Positions 10,839-22,060 of a stretch of DNA of 64,000 nucleotides are shown piece after piece. Source of the DNA: Collybiopsis luxurians FD-317 M1 (taxonomy: Eukaryota; Basidiomycota; Agaricomycetes; Agaricales; Omphalotaceae); assembly GCA_000827265.1 (NCBI GenBank), contig KN834749.1, positions 1,973,500-2,037,499 of the forward strand. Reading direction: 5' to 3'. The stretch's first letter is position 1. Each line of letters starts with the position of its first letter. Under the pieces are notes generated by a model. It did no database searches, was not told where the DNA came from, and saw only the letters and a program-made list of their open reading frames with translations. The position numbers were made by a program, and so were the translations under genes.

Positions 10839-12596
10839 ATGACTTCTTCACCTCTTTCCTTCAACTCCCTGGCTCCGAGCGATGGTGTCGCCTCTATCTT
10901 TGGACCTAGAATAGCGAAGCTGCTCATCCGCAATGGACAGGTTACAATCGACACCCCGGGGATCTTGACGTGTACATCTAGAGGCGTTGTTCCTCATCTC
11001 GCGCGAGATAATGTAAAGAGAACGGCAGCTATCAGATGGCTTCATGTTCCTTTCGAATCATTGTCAGTTCGATTTCATACTATGTAGTTGATTGGTCTCA
11101 CAAGTTATAGTTAGCTTGGAGCATAGACCTCCCGTTCCAACCCTCCAACCTCAACAAAGTAACATACCGAGGATCAACTCATTTCTTGGAGTTTCACCCG
11201 AGAATTATGTTGTTTCAATGTCACTGAGAGACTTAAATGATGGGAGGGAGATGCCCGCTAATACGAATGCGTATGTTACCGCCAATTGTATTCGCGGTGT
11301 CAGGAAGGTATAATCAAATATGAATCTTGTCGAATCGCTTTTTCTGACCTATTTCGTTCCCAGGTCACATCGAATGACTGGCGGACCTATGCCATCTCCT
11401 GCAATCCCGATATTGTCTTTTCATTATCCGATACCCCATTCACATCCCCCCCTTATTCACAGAAACGGCTAACGAAGAATATTGAGCGATCAGCCATATG
11501 GCTCGCAGATATGCTACGGAATTCTGACTCCGAAGTGCGCCCAGCCAATGTTTTTGTGCAAATGGCCGGCGGTGCAAGTGCTTCTGCCCGTAATGCCTTT
11601 GCTGAATCTCTCTTAGAAGTTCTCCATGGCAAGGATGCTGATGCGGTCCGACCGTTAAAATGTCTGGATGAAGGTGTAGCTGGATATGTATTTGACATGG
11701 TACCGCTTGAGCTCGCCCAAGGTTCGCAAGCACGTCCACTAGATCCGTCAACTACTACCGCCCTTCTTCGGGCTTCCCTTGGCCCTTTACCTTCATGGAA
11801 ACCCCGCTTAGCAACGTCGGTGCGAGGTCCCCACGATATGCTTCGTCTCGTTCGGGATGTCGGTATTGATCTATTTGATATGAAATGGGCCCAACGTGCA
11901 GCAGATATTGGGGTTGCGTTAGACTTCACGTTTCCGGTCCCGAAAATTTCTTCAGACTATCAATCGACCAGAAGACGAGATTTGGGTCACAACCTGTATG
12001 ACACGATATACAGGGAAGATTTCACCTCATTCACATACGATCCTGCCTTACAATTGTCTGGAACGTGCGGCTGCGCAGCATGCTCCCCGACTTCTGTTCC
12101 TCGATCGGAAGTGATCCAGCATAGCTCCGTAGATGGAAGTGCAGCGGAAATCGTTTCAAAATCTTCGCCCTATACAAAAGCATTTGTTCACCATCTCCTC
12201 CATACGCACGAGATGTCTGCACATAGTCTCCTTGCCATGCACAATATAACTATTATGGATTCATTCTTTGCTGGAATTAGAACCATTATCGCCCAAAATG
12301 ACGCCTCCCTTTTTGCGTCAGAGATGGAGAAGTTTTTCGAGGTGTATGCAGAGGATACGGATGAAGGAAAGATGCAGGATATGCACCTCAATATATTCGA
12401 AGTAGCAGCAAAGGCTTGGGAGGAGGTAGAGTTGCTCAGAGGCAAGGGACGACTTGCAAGGGAGAATGAAAGGGAAAAGGCGGAATCAGCGGCAGTTGCT
12501 AATGCACTATTAAAACAGGAAATGGAGGAAAAAGGTATCGAAAATGCCAGTCCTGAGGATGCAGACTTGGCTGGTGAGTTTACGACCGCAAGTTAA
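10839..12596 (+). CDS. Queuine tRNA-ribosyltransferase accessory subunit 2 (QTRT2/QTRTD1)
   Basis: This is the non-catalytic partner of eukaryotic tRNA-guanine transglycosylase, which inserts queuine at the wobble position of GUN-anticodon tRNAs. Exon 1 has IDTPGILTCTSRGVVPHLARD, typical of the TGT family start. Later parts show FLGV, VFSLSDTP, KRSAIWLADML, GYVFDM and the TGT-fold RLATSVRGPHDMLRLVRDVGIDLFD. Zinc ligands are clear: CGCAAC (CxCxxC) at about 12067-12084, followed by His residues in AFVHHLLHTHEMSAHSLLAMHN. Two introns are inferred (about 11063-11115, and GTATAATC...TTCCCAG near 11309-11363). The C-terminus is an acidic, coiled helix-rich extension. The catalytic QTRT1 partner is not in this window. 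Confidence 0.88.
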
Positions 12597-12658
12597 ATCC
12601 CAGACGGTCACATAGATGTTACAAAATGAAATGTCTACGTAGTGCCCAGCCGGATTCT

Positions 12659-14260
12659 TCAGATAACCTTCTCAACACCTGGAGGAAACTGATATCCCCC
12701 CTGCTTGCGGACCTACCCGACTATCAGAATGTGACAGGATAAAAAAAGAAATGGCACTTACCTCGTCAAAAATTTGCATTTCGAGCAAACTCTTCTCGTG
12801 CCCCCAAAGTCTACTTTCTCTTTTGCCATCTCGAATGCATCTAGCTACCTCATCAGCTTGGTAGTGCATGCCCCTAGGAAATACCAGAGATAAGCTTCGA
12901 TGTGCTTCGATATGCTCTCGCCATTGAGGAAATGTTTAGACTGACCGGCCTACATGTTCAAAGAATCTCTTTTCTTCTTTCAAAAGTATGTTCTTTTCAT
13001 TCAAGTATTGCACGACAAATGACTGGGGGACGTATATCGGAGATGCAATCTTGATCAACCCTCGTTGGTAGCGAATAATGACTCCGTATTCCAAAGAATC
13101 AGTGTTGATGCTGCAGCTCAAGACGGCTTGCGCAGCGAGTTTGGACTGGCTAAAATTAAGAGTGAACGACGTATCACGATCGACGCCTGTTATGGGGGTC
13201 TTGAGCATGCTTCCTGTGGTTGTTGGTAAAGTCTGATTGTTAGCTGGATGTTCGTATAGCGACATGATCGCCTGTGAAGAGGGTGAATGCAGTCAGAATG
13301 GTCACTTAGATCTGTACTTACCCAGACCAATGGGTAAGGCCCGCTAGTAAAGCCATGACAAATGAGCAACAGCGTTGTCGGAGAGTATGTTTAGAGTGCT
13401 TACAGATCTAATATAGCCCCTCCACCTAACTTCGGATCTAGGATCCTATGCGTAGTGGGCAGCTCTTACGTGAAGAATCAGAACACTGTGGCATCTTCCA
13501 AAGAAACTTTTACTCACTGTCAATATTAAAATTTCCCGAAAGGTCAGCATGCACTGATACTGGAAGCCCAAGTTCACCTCCTTCCGAGATCTTTATAAAT
13601 TCGAGACTCAGAGGCTGGAATCTGGTCCACATCGCCTCCATGAAGAATACGTCATGCTCCTTAGCTGCAGCGAGAAGAGAGCGGAGCTCTGCGCAGTTGG
13701 AAGTAACAGGTTTTTCGCAGAGAACGTGTTTCTTTGCTTTTATGGCGTCCAACGAGTTCTCGTAGTGATGAGTATGTGGTGTAGCTACCGCAGGCTTCAG
13801 TGCAGATATCATTAAGATGATCAAACATCCTGACCAACGTAGATCACATCGACATCCTACAAATATATGATCAGTCTAGAGGATGTTGAGATGGATCGGA
13901 AGATAGTTCACCGAGTCCTTATACACTTCTTCATAGCTTCCGTACGCCTTGATGGACTTGTCACCTCCAAGGGAAGCCTCGATAAAGCCTTGAGCTTTTT
14001 CGACTGTACGAGACCCGACTGCTACTATCTTGTGAACAACGTCTTGAACGCCTCGTCTAACAAATACTTATGGATAACTCATTATCGTTGAGTGGTGATA
14101 TCCGCACGTTTTTGGATCGACAAGGAGATCCTTAAAAAGTGAATTAGCGCCGTAAGTTTAGGCGGCTTCATCGTCTGCGAGGTACCTTGGAAAACGTCGA
14201 GGCAATTCCTCCAGTAGAAATGATGCCCCAACGAAGAACTAAAGGTTGTACAGAGGCCAT
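12659..14260 (-). CDS. Gfo/Idh/MocA family NAD(P)-dependent oxidoreductase (dihydrodiol/D-xylose dehydrogenase-like)
   Basis: Exon 1 from the ATG at 14260 reads LRWGIISTGGIASTFSK|DLLVDPKT, a Rossmann start with a GxxxGG-type dinucleotide loop in the form usual for dimeric dihydrodiol dehydrogenase or NADP D-xylose dehydrogenase. Downstream exons give ASLGGDKSIKAYGSYEEVYKD, GTPH/THHYENSLDAIKAKKHVLCEKPVTSN and FFMEAMWTRFQP. The EKP lysine motif is characteristic of Gfo/Idh/MocA enzymes. The C-terminal half (ITGVDRDTSFTLNFSQSKLAAQAVLSCSI, then YQADEVARCIRDGKRESRL) matches the family's substrate-binding domain. The last intron has a GTAAGT donor, and the product ends GGYQFPPGVEKVI at 12659-12661. 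The substrate is not determined. Confidence 0.85.
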
Positions 14261-14948
14261 GATGTGTAGAGAGACAAGAAGTGCAGACCACCGTCAGTTG
14301 ACTCCACTAGATACGCATAAACCCTCGGCCCGCTTGCAGGCCGCAGATTGGCGCTCACTTTATTTACACGACTCAAGATGATCCCCTTCCACCTGGGACG
14401 ATTTGAAAATATGCTTGCTTTACTTTTTGTCTCTGTAGTTATGGTGCAGATGATTTTAGTAAACGCGCCAGATGTAAGCGGAGCTGGAATGGGTTGATGC
14501 CTATGCGAAAGACATAATGAGGTGAATAGAGATTTAGGGAAAGAGGTATTTGATTGTTCAAAAATGGATGAACAATGGAGGGACGGATTAACTGATAGAA
14601 GTTGTGACTTAGGTGTTCTCAGCGCACTTTGTCAGGCATACATGCAAAACTTGTTAGTATTGTTGGAGTGTTGACAATCCACGTTCGGTTAGTACTTATT
14701 AGTACGAAGAGAGTGATGTCGCGATCAGATTTCCAGACAGAGTACAGACAAGTTAAACTCTGGGGAACCTCACTTCCAACCGTACAGCGCAGCGGATCTA
14801 CTATTAAAGCCCGCCAAAGTTGTGAGCCATACATTTTCAAGCTTCCAAAATCCCCTTCTGCTAATCGCGTATGCTACCGATACAAGATACAAGGCATCAA
14901 AGTTGTGTGTGCAAAGAGAATGCGAATGTCACCCAAGACATTGAAATG
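14261..14948. other. Intergenic region upstream of the oxidoreductase
   Basis: This 688-bp space lies between the 5' end of the oxidoreductase and the stop of the next minus-strand gene. A plus-strand frame at 14629-15048 (139 codons) crosses into the neighbouring gene on the opposite strand, shows no domain and has low-bias composition. I do not call it a gene. Confidence 0.35.
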
Positions 14949-15489
14949 CTACGATGCGCCAAGTGGCTCGCTCTTCGACTTAGGTATAACCTGTCGTGAC
15001 TCTGACCTCTGCATTAGTTCATCCTCACCAACTCGGACAGGTGGGTGATAACCACCTGTGGGCCACCCATAGTCTCTGATCTTGATACCCAAGTTGCTCA
15101 ATGCTTCGAGGGCCAAGTCATTTTCCGAGCGCCATGCTGGTTCAGTAGGCGTTTCTGAGCAGACAGAAGCAGCAGCAGCACCTGCCGGGAATTGCTTTTG
15201 AGCCATAGACGCTACACAATTCCAGGTTGCCGGGTCGGTGTCAGGAATGGGAGGTGAATCGTCTTCAGCCTTGAAAAGGTCACCTCATGAATTACGAAGG
15301 ATAAATATGTCCGCTCACCTTGCTCTTCTCAGCCCTGGGAGGGTCTAGCGACAAAGAATGTGTCCCGATAACCTTGTCTTCTGCCTCGAGGCCCATTCCA
15401 TCATTGTTCGCTCCGAAAGTTGGCTCCTCCTTGCTGAACTCCTGGGATAGCACATCTATAAGGGTAGAAGTCCGATTGAGAGGTGGCAT
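14949..15489 (-). CDS. Small protein of unknown function
   Basis: Two exons are joined by an in-frame intron: an upstream exon MPPLNRTSTLIDVLSQEF...DPPRAEKSK with donor AAG|GTGAGCGG, and a downstream exon beginning AEDDSPPIPDTDPATWNCVAS and ending SEPLGAS at 14949-14951. The product is about 160 residues. It is polar, with a short Ala run (AAAAS) and a compact hydrophobic/aromatic segment, LALEALSNLGIKIRDYGWPTGGYHPP, which is the only part that looks folded. I do not recognise the family. The start is uncertain: the frame stays open upstream of the ATG at 15489 (FQRRDIGPPPSAWYPN), so an additional 5' exon is possible. It is read in the same direction as the TTL gene, about 280 bp away. Confidence 0.42.
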
Positions 15490-15770
15490 GGCGATATTGG
15501 GATACCAAGCAGAAGGTGGGGGACCTATATCCCTTCTTTGAAATCTCGATGCAGCAAACAACGAATATTAGTATCATCGTGAGGGGCCATTCGTACACTG
15601 GAAAATTAAACAAACAATAGGGATTTTGACCACATTTCGTAGGAGGGGCCACTTGAGTTTTTTTTTCTTTATTGTTCTGTTGCGAAGTGCATTACAGACT
15701 CTTGATACAAGTACAGTATGTATCGACTTTCAGATACAACATTGACAAGGACGCAGGGCGCGAATAAACT

Positions 15771-17312
15771 TTACGAAGGATGCCTTCGCAGTTCAGTTTC
15801 TAGGCATTTGACCAAATTCCGACGCGTTTCCCCTACTGGCCAGTCAGGACGACCTTGTGACGCAGTACCGTTGCCCGAAGTCGAAGACGTCGATGCGAAG
15901 AATGGTTCAACGCACACCTGGCCGATGTCCGCGAAGAGGTCATCTAATATCCATGCCAACCTAGGTCCAGTGAGCTCTATCGCTGGTTCCGCGTTGATCT
16001 CCAATAATTTGACCTGTAGTCTCGAGGTCTCGACTTTTTCGTCTGTAACAAGGAAATCTACCCCGAATAATTCAAACGCGTTTGGCAGAGCCTATACGTA
16101 ATGGGACTACTCAGCGAAGTGCAAGGTGATATGAAATAGGTAACTTTCCTGAAAGTTTATTGGATTTTCCAAGGCAGCTTTGAATGTTTCTGCGAGTATG
16201 TCTGCTATTTGCCGCATTATGGTCGAAACATTCTCGGAAGTTAGTTTACGCTCTTCCCCTTCTGATGAAGTGGATAATATGTGACATCCAATGAGTTCTT
16301 CCAATAATCGTACTCCCTCCTCACCCCGGTGGGTTTGTAGCGACGTATTGGTAAGATGTGGGGCGAGATCCAGTGTTGGATTGTCTGAACTGGGTGTAGA
16401 GTATGGAGCAGAGGAAAATAAAGCCAAGACACGATTATACATATAAAGCGTGAGTGCACCAGAGGCAACACAGTACACCCGCAGATGAAACTTCGTGGAA
16501 ATATAAGATTGAGCACCATGATCGTGACCAGATGTAACTAACTTTATGCCCTTGTAGAACATCTGGTTTCGTGCCGTCAGATTTAAGTGGTACCTCTCCA
16601 GGATAGAGCAGCAGAGGGTTTAGAACGTATTCCTGAAAGGCCGATGTTGAACTGCAAGTTGTGTTAAAATGCAGAGATCAGTTTACCTGGATTACAAAAT
16701 GGCGGAGCTGAGAAATGACAATAGCCGTACTATTTTCCTCCGCTTCACTTTCAGCTTCATCACTCAGTTCCTCGAATTCCTCTAGAATTTTTTCCAGGGA
16801 CTCTCGATCGTTGAAGAGTCTTATACCATTTCCTCGATCAGCCATCCCCCTAACGATGGGCGGATAAGAAGTAAGGCCGAGAGCTGGATATAATATACTT
16901 ACGGCTTCAAAATCCACCACTTTGTGGCGGTTTGAAGTTCTTCCCCGAGTTCCCATAGTTCGTCTGCAAAAAGCTCGTCCAGCTCATCGGCGAAAGAAAT
17001 TTCGATTTCATATGTTCGAGGCCATGCTTGCTTGAGAAAGGATTCCGGACGCTTGACCGTGTAGGAGAATATGCACCGGGACAAGAAATGTTTCCGAATT
17101 AAGCATTTTCGAATGATATAAGAAGATTGGAGAACAGAATCATGTTTGGAGAATTCGTGTTCGATTTCATCATAAGATGACCATTGAAGAAGGGGTGAAC
17201 TTTTTGAGGGAGAAGACACAAACTGTACAGATGTATTCAAAGAGCCAAGTGCATTTCTAACCAGGGAATCTGTGAAGGGAGCAGAAGGCCATTTGACAAA
17301 AGCAGTGATCAT
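15771..17312 (-). CDS. Tubulin-tyrosine ligase (TTL) family protein, Pby1-like
   Basis: The start MITAFVKWPSAPFTDSLVRNAL matches the WPSAP-SL opening seen in fungal TTL-domain proteins such as yeast Pby1. A conserved IEISFADELDELFADELWELGEELQT segment follows. ATP-grasp-like blocks come next: ILKPGMADRGNGIRLF (the K-P-...-RG-GI lysine/glycine motif), QEYVLNPLLL, and FHLRVYCVASGALTLYMYNRVLALFSSAPY. The end shows FELFGVDFLVTDEKVETSRLQVKLLEINAEPAIELTG, the metal-binding LEIN(A)EP motif. Family members ligate amino acids or act in RNA bodies; the fungal substrate is unsettled. Several short introns break it, and the stop is at 15771-15773. It is divergent from MMM1 with 117 bp between ATGs. Confidence 0.83.
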
Positions 17313-17429
17313 TGGCAGTAGAGGTCAAAGCAAAGAATATTATTAGCGCCCGGGGCAAAATAAAATATCATATGTCAGGCAACGTAACGACGCGAAGTAA
17401 CCTCTTCCCTTTACTTTGACTCTGAGCAA

Positions 17430-18537
17430 ATGGGGGCCAATTATGTCTTTTCCCTTCAGCCAACCTTTACTCAAGGCTTAATTCTTGGCCAGCTCTCCAT
17501 TTTGGCCCTGCTGGTCTTCATCCTCAAATACCTTTTTCTCGATTCCACCAAATACCCATTCGAGACCACTTCGTATCACCCACGGTTCAACAGTGACTCC
17601 ATCATGCGCTCTCAAAAACATTACTATCAGTCTGCAACAGAGAACAATTTAAACAAGGAAGACGAATCTGCTGAATGGTTGAATTTGCTCCTTCACCAAG
17701 TAGGTCTGATTCAAGATTTGTTGTCTGCTCTTTAAACCTCTTGTAGATTGTTGGGACTTATAGATCTAAACTTCGAAATGACCTCCCCGGTCCAGAGGGA
17801 GACGAGGTGGCGAGAAAAAAAGTCGAAGACTACGCGAACCAGATACGACCTACGAGCTTCCTAGTGAGCTACCCGCATATTACTCTTTCACATGGATAGC
17901 GCTCATAACTTTCACAAGGATCATATTATCGTTCATTCTGTAGATTTGGGCTCTTCAGCCCCTCACTTATCCAATGGACGTCGCATCAACTCCTCTTCCT
18001 CTCCTCATTCCTCTGTGAGCTGTGACCACATATTTCTGACCGCTTGCGTCTTAACTCCGCCTGTAGGAAATTGAATTCGATGTCGACTACACCGACTCTA
18101 TTTCTGTCTCGCTCTCCACTTCGTATTTGTTCAATTATCCTATGCCGATGTTCGCTCGGCTTCCCGTGGCCCTCACTATTTCATTATCGCTCTTCAAATC
18201 TTCTGTAAGTGACGTAGTTTCTTGCGGAACTGTGGGTTGCTCATATGCCCCCCAGATAACGATAACCCCACCACTGCAAACATCTCCAGCACCTACATTA
18301 ACTTTTTCCATACATCCCAATTTCACTCTAGATCTAACGACGGTCTCTCTAATGGGCAGTAGAGCAAAACTTGCCAACGTACCCAAGTTACACGATCTCA
18401 TACAACACCAAGTTCATCGCGTGCTCGCTGCAAAGGGTACCTGGAAAGTTGTTCTACCGGGGCTGGCAACTGTTACCGAAGCCAAGCAGGAGATCAAAAA
18501 AGAGATGGCGGATGCTGCACTGACCGCCGCAGCATGA
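17430..18537 (+). CDS. Maintenance of mitochondrial morphology protein 1 (MMM1)
   Basis: MMM1 is the ER-anchored subunit of the ERMES tether that moves phospholipids between ER and mitochondria. The N-terminus has a short lumenal part (YVFSLQPTFTQG), one membrane helix (LILGQLSILALLVFILKYLFL) and then a polar linker. Later exons encode the SMP lipid-binding domain, including WLNLLLHQ, a damaged-looking but spliceable central part, and the C-terminal block ITPPLQ-LTFSIHPNFTLDLTTVSLMGSRAKLANVPKLHDLI ending LAAKGTWKVVLPGL. Several introns cut the 1.1-kb span. The product ends with a short Lys/Ala-rich tail at 18537. Confidence 0.9.
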
Positions 18538-18647
18538 TCGACATACCCCAAACGAAAGGACTGTACATGTATAATTGTATATCTATCTGAATAATTTCCT
18601 AATAGAACTTTCGGGCTGAGGTGTTAATTAATATAGTTTGCTCTAGT

Positions 18648-19402
18648 TTAGATTCCAATCTCATCCATCCACTGTTCGATTTTGATGAATGCCTCTTGAC
18701 CTTCGACGTCATTCACCACTATTCTATCTACCCGATCATCCTTGGCTAGCCTATTCTCAGTTTGCAATTTGGCCATTCCTTGCGGGGTGTCCACAACTAC
18801 AATTGGAAAATTGGGCTCAAAGTTAAATTCCGGAAGCGTATGCGATAACACGGATGTCGGTAGAGAGTTGTTGGACGCAGGGGGTGATATGAGAACTAGA
18901 CCTGAAGCGGGATTTGACGAGATATAGGTCTGAGTAATAAGGCATGCTGCACCACGGGCGAAGAATACCGGAGGAAATGGATTGAAAGAAGCTCGAACAA
19001 CACTTTTCAACTCTATACTGTTGATATCAACGCGTGAAACTGCAATAACAAGCTTGAATCGTACCAGATTCAAGATGCTGCATTGAATTTGACGAACTTG
19101 CATTGGCGGACAGGGAAAGATCCGTGTCTAGACATGTATATCCCTTATGAGAATACATCTTTGCTAGAATGGTGAACCTAGAAAGCCTTTACAGGCGACA
19201 GTTTTTGTCATTCAGCTTCCTTAATTCACCCTTGGCGGGAAGACGATTGGTCCCATTGACTCGCAGATACAAAGACTAGCGGCGTTGGTACTATTCTGGG
19301 CGCAGAACTTGGTGGTTCATGGACGAGGAAGGAAGAAATGGGTCTCTGAGTCTGAAGGCGAAACCTTGCCTGGCTAAGTGGACGTAAGAGGAAAGAAGCC
19401 AT
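18648..19402 (-). CDS. Probable mitochondrial alpha/beta-hydrolase-like protein
   Basis: From the ATG at 19402 the N-terminus MASFLLRPLSQARFRLQTQ is Arg-rich without acidic residues, consistent with a mitochondrial presequence. Then PTPLVFVSASQWDQSSSRQ runs through an intron to AKMYSHKGYTCLDTDLS. This is a beta-strand/helix pattern common in alpha/beta hydrolases. The next intron (GTACGATTC...TTGCAG) leads to VSRVDINSIELKSVV...FFARGAACLITQTYISSNPASGLVLISPPAS, where a typical GxSxG nucleophile elbow is not obvious (ARGAAC is seen), so it may be non-catalytic. It ends IVVNDVEGQEAFIKIEQWMDEIGI. An in-frame ATG at 19447 would extend it by 15 codons and overlap the RPB8 start. Confidence 0.6.
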
Positions 19403-19445
19403 CAAAAATACTAATTGGGTAATTCTATTTTCCTCTGCATCCGCC

Positions 19446-20090
19446 ATGACCTCCGTTTCCTCCAACATCGTCTTTGACGACATCTTCAATATCAATGCTA
19501 TAGATAAAGAAGGCAGAAAGTTTGATAGAGGTAGGATTTTGAAAATTTCACTATTTTTTTCGCAACCGGACGTTCGCATCGCTACAGTATCCAGGCTTTA
19601 CGCTCATTCAAAAAACTATGATATGGACCTTACCCTCGACTACAACATCGAACTATTTCCGTTGGCCGTAAATCAGAGTTTTGCACTAGCCTTGGCCTCG
19701 TCTCTGGCTCGCGGTCCTTCGACAACAAACCCAGACGCGAATGAGGACGAAGACAAGGATCGAGATGTGTGGAGACCGGATGGTAAAGGTCGGAGAGGTT
19801 TAGAGGAGGATTACGACTATGTCATGTATGGCAAGGTTAATAACAAGATACATCATCTTTATTTCTCCACAAATTGTCGCTCATTCCACCCCTTTCAGGT
19901 GTACAAATTTGATGGAGGAACTTCCGAATTCGTGTAAGTTAAGCCCATCCATCGCCGTCAGTATTCATTCATCTCGATCAGTACCGCATACATCTCGTTT
20001 GGAGGTCTACTTTTGTCCCTAACAGGCTCTTTTCGACATATGACCAACATTGTGCTGGGTGATTCAATATACCTTTTACTACGGAAGTAA
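19446..20090 (+). CDS. RPB8: RNA polymerases I, II and III subunit RPABC3 (Rpb8)
   Basis: The sequence MTSVSSNIVFDDIFNINAIDKEGRKFDR, then VSRLYAHSKNYDMDLTLDYNIELFPLAVNQSFALALASSL, YDYVMYGKVNNKI and TAYISFGGLLLSLTGSFRHMTNIVLGDSIYLLLRK is the complete RPB8 OB-fold subunit shared by the three nuclear RNA polymerases. The first intron (GTAGGATT...CTACAG) and the second (GTAAGTTA...GATCAG) both keep the frame; the resulting length is close to the usual 145-150 residues. An acidic loop (NPDANEDEDKDRD) is longer than in yeast. The ATG is 43 bp from the preferred start of the divergent hydrolase gene. Confidence 0.94.
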
Positions 20091-20547
20091 CGATCCGACT
20101 GCAGTTGCGATGTGTAAACGACCAGGAGGAGCATCGATCTGCACTTTGCTAACTGATATACAGCTAGTTTCATGTACGCTATGATTCATTTCTCCAAAAG
20201 CAGACACCTCATTGGTCTCCGAACCAAGATGACACTAAACCGTTGAGCTCAACTGACATCTGAAACTTTTAAAAAATCCGTAGACATTCCATAACTAAGT
20301 ACCAGATATATTAATACAAATAAAGGGCTTGAACATTCACGACATAAAACTACAGTACATCTAGTAAATAATTGATGTTCTAAATGCAGGATTAAAGCAA
20401 TAGCGTAGAGGGCGAATGTGGGTGTTGGTAGCGCTAGCAAAGCGTTAAATTATGATAAAGACTAAAAAGAGTAAAAAGCAGGACAGCATGACATGTGGAA
20501 TAAATAAGAAGAGATAGCATGAAAGAAGAGAGACATAAAAATTGCAA
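20091..20547. other. Convergent 3' intergenic region
   Basis: This AT-rich space lies between the RPB8 stop (+) and the stop of the next minus-strand gene; expected content is two 3' UTRs. I see no coding or structured element. Confidence 0.4.
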
Positions 20548-22060
20548 TCATGACGCTTTCAATTCCCGCAATTTACCAAGAACGTCGCTCACCTCCGCCT
20601 CTTTCACATTTTCGCCGCTGAAGCCCCAGAAGCGTCTCGTACTAGTCCGAACATCCAGCGTAGGCTCGATCCGGACGCTGGATTGGATCGGCATTGGGGT
20701 CTGGCTGCGGATGCCCGACAAATGATCAGGAACAGACTCAGCGATGTCCTGATACTGGACTCCGAAGAATTGCGCGAGTTTCGCTACCCTGCGCCGACGC
20801 TCCCGAAAGTTCTCGTCCTTCTCGTTCATTGCAGAATCTGTAAATAGCGATTCCACACTGTGAATGCTTGCTGTGGACGGAGATGTGACATCAGATCCTT
20901 GGCCTAAGGGTACATCAGGGTCGCACACAGAGGACACCGTGGATATCAGGGACATCCGACGCGTTTCAGGATGCATGGGCAATTGCTGAACATGCGAAAC
21001 GTTGGGAGATGAAGTATACGGTCCAATAGTCTATGTACATGTCATTAGCTTGAACTCGACTGGACAATCATGAATATACCTTTGCGTCCTGGATATATTC
21101 CCCTCTCTCATATGTTTGAACATACTGCCGATGAAAATCTACAGCACTGTCGTTGCTGTCGAGCTCCTTCTTGTAGGGCGTAAGCGATCGACTCCGATGA
21201 AGATGCTTGTCCTGAGCTGCTTCATCTAGTCTCTTCACCATTGAGGAATCATAACTCTTTCGTGTCTTCAACGTTCTAGAGGGAGCGCCATGGTCCCCTA
21301 GAAATCGTCGTAATTTAGCGACACGGTTCCTCCGAACATCATCGGGGAGGCCATTGAAAACCGGAGATGACGGGGAACTTAATGCATGGTCGTCGTCTGA
21401 CAGTGGTTTCGGTGGCGTTAAAATATTGAGGGACGATTCTTTTCGATGCTGGGATGGGTTTAATTCAGTAAGGGCCTCGAGAATGTCTTTGGGCAGATTT
21501 GAAGCAAGAGATGGGACCGGGGGGATAGAATTTCCCTCGTCGAGTTGAGTTCCATTGTCCGACACGCTGCCCAGGTCAGAGTGAGAGGATATTTTACGAG
21601 TCGCACGTCTCCTGGACGCGCCCGAGTCATTGGTGTGGGTTGATGCAGACCGCCTGTGAGAGGGGGTAGAAGTTCCGCCCCAGCTACGCGTGCTCGAAGA
21701 AGGAAGTTGCAGATCTGGAACTTGGCCAAAAACTCTACTAAGTTTCCGGTGCTTCTTCAACAACCTAGCCTTCTCCCGCACGTCTAGCTCATTTACAGTT
21801 GGGGGTATGGAGTCTTCCAGGTCTGACTGCATTGGTGAGCGAGGAGCACCAATGGGGCTTGAAACCTTCGAAGGATTACGACCGATTCGAGTGCTAGTAG
21901 GAGAAAGCGGTTCCGCCATCTCGGAGGTTGTGGGAGTAGTAGCGAAATAAGAATCGCTAGAAATACCAGGTTGGGAAGATTTCCTAGGTGCTGAGAGTTG
22001 TAGGAAAAGGGATAGGCGGTTACGGTATGGTTTGTTCGAAATATGATTCAGGGCAGCCAT
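20548..22060 (-). CDS. Low-complexity protein of unknown function with three KL-x(2)-[VF]-[FL]-G motifs
   Basis: Two exons give about 475 residues; the single intron lies near 21000-21080 (GGTATATTC side to TATTGG). Most of the protein is Ser/Pro/Thr-rich and predicted disordered, with many SP/TP sites. Three basic-hydrophobic motifs stand out: RLLKKHRKLSRVFGQ (21725-21745 core), RRNRVAKLRRFLGD (21296-21316 core) and RRRRVAKLAQFFGV (20761-20781 core). Each has basic residues before KLxxxxG, suggesting a repeated docking or amphipathic element. No known domain was recognised. A Ser/Thr/Pro-rich fungal signalling scaffold is one possibility, without proof. The stop is at 20548-20550. Confidence 0.72.

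Noticed and set aside
14629..15048. Plus-strand 139-codon open frame
   Set aside because: It overlaps the 3' part of a spliced minus-strand gene. It has no recognisable motif and no splice or domain support.
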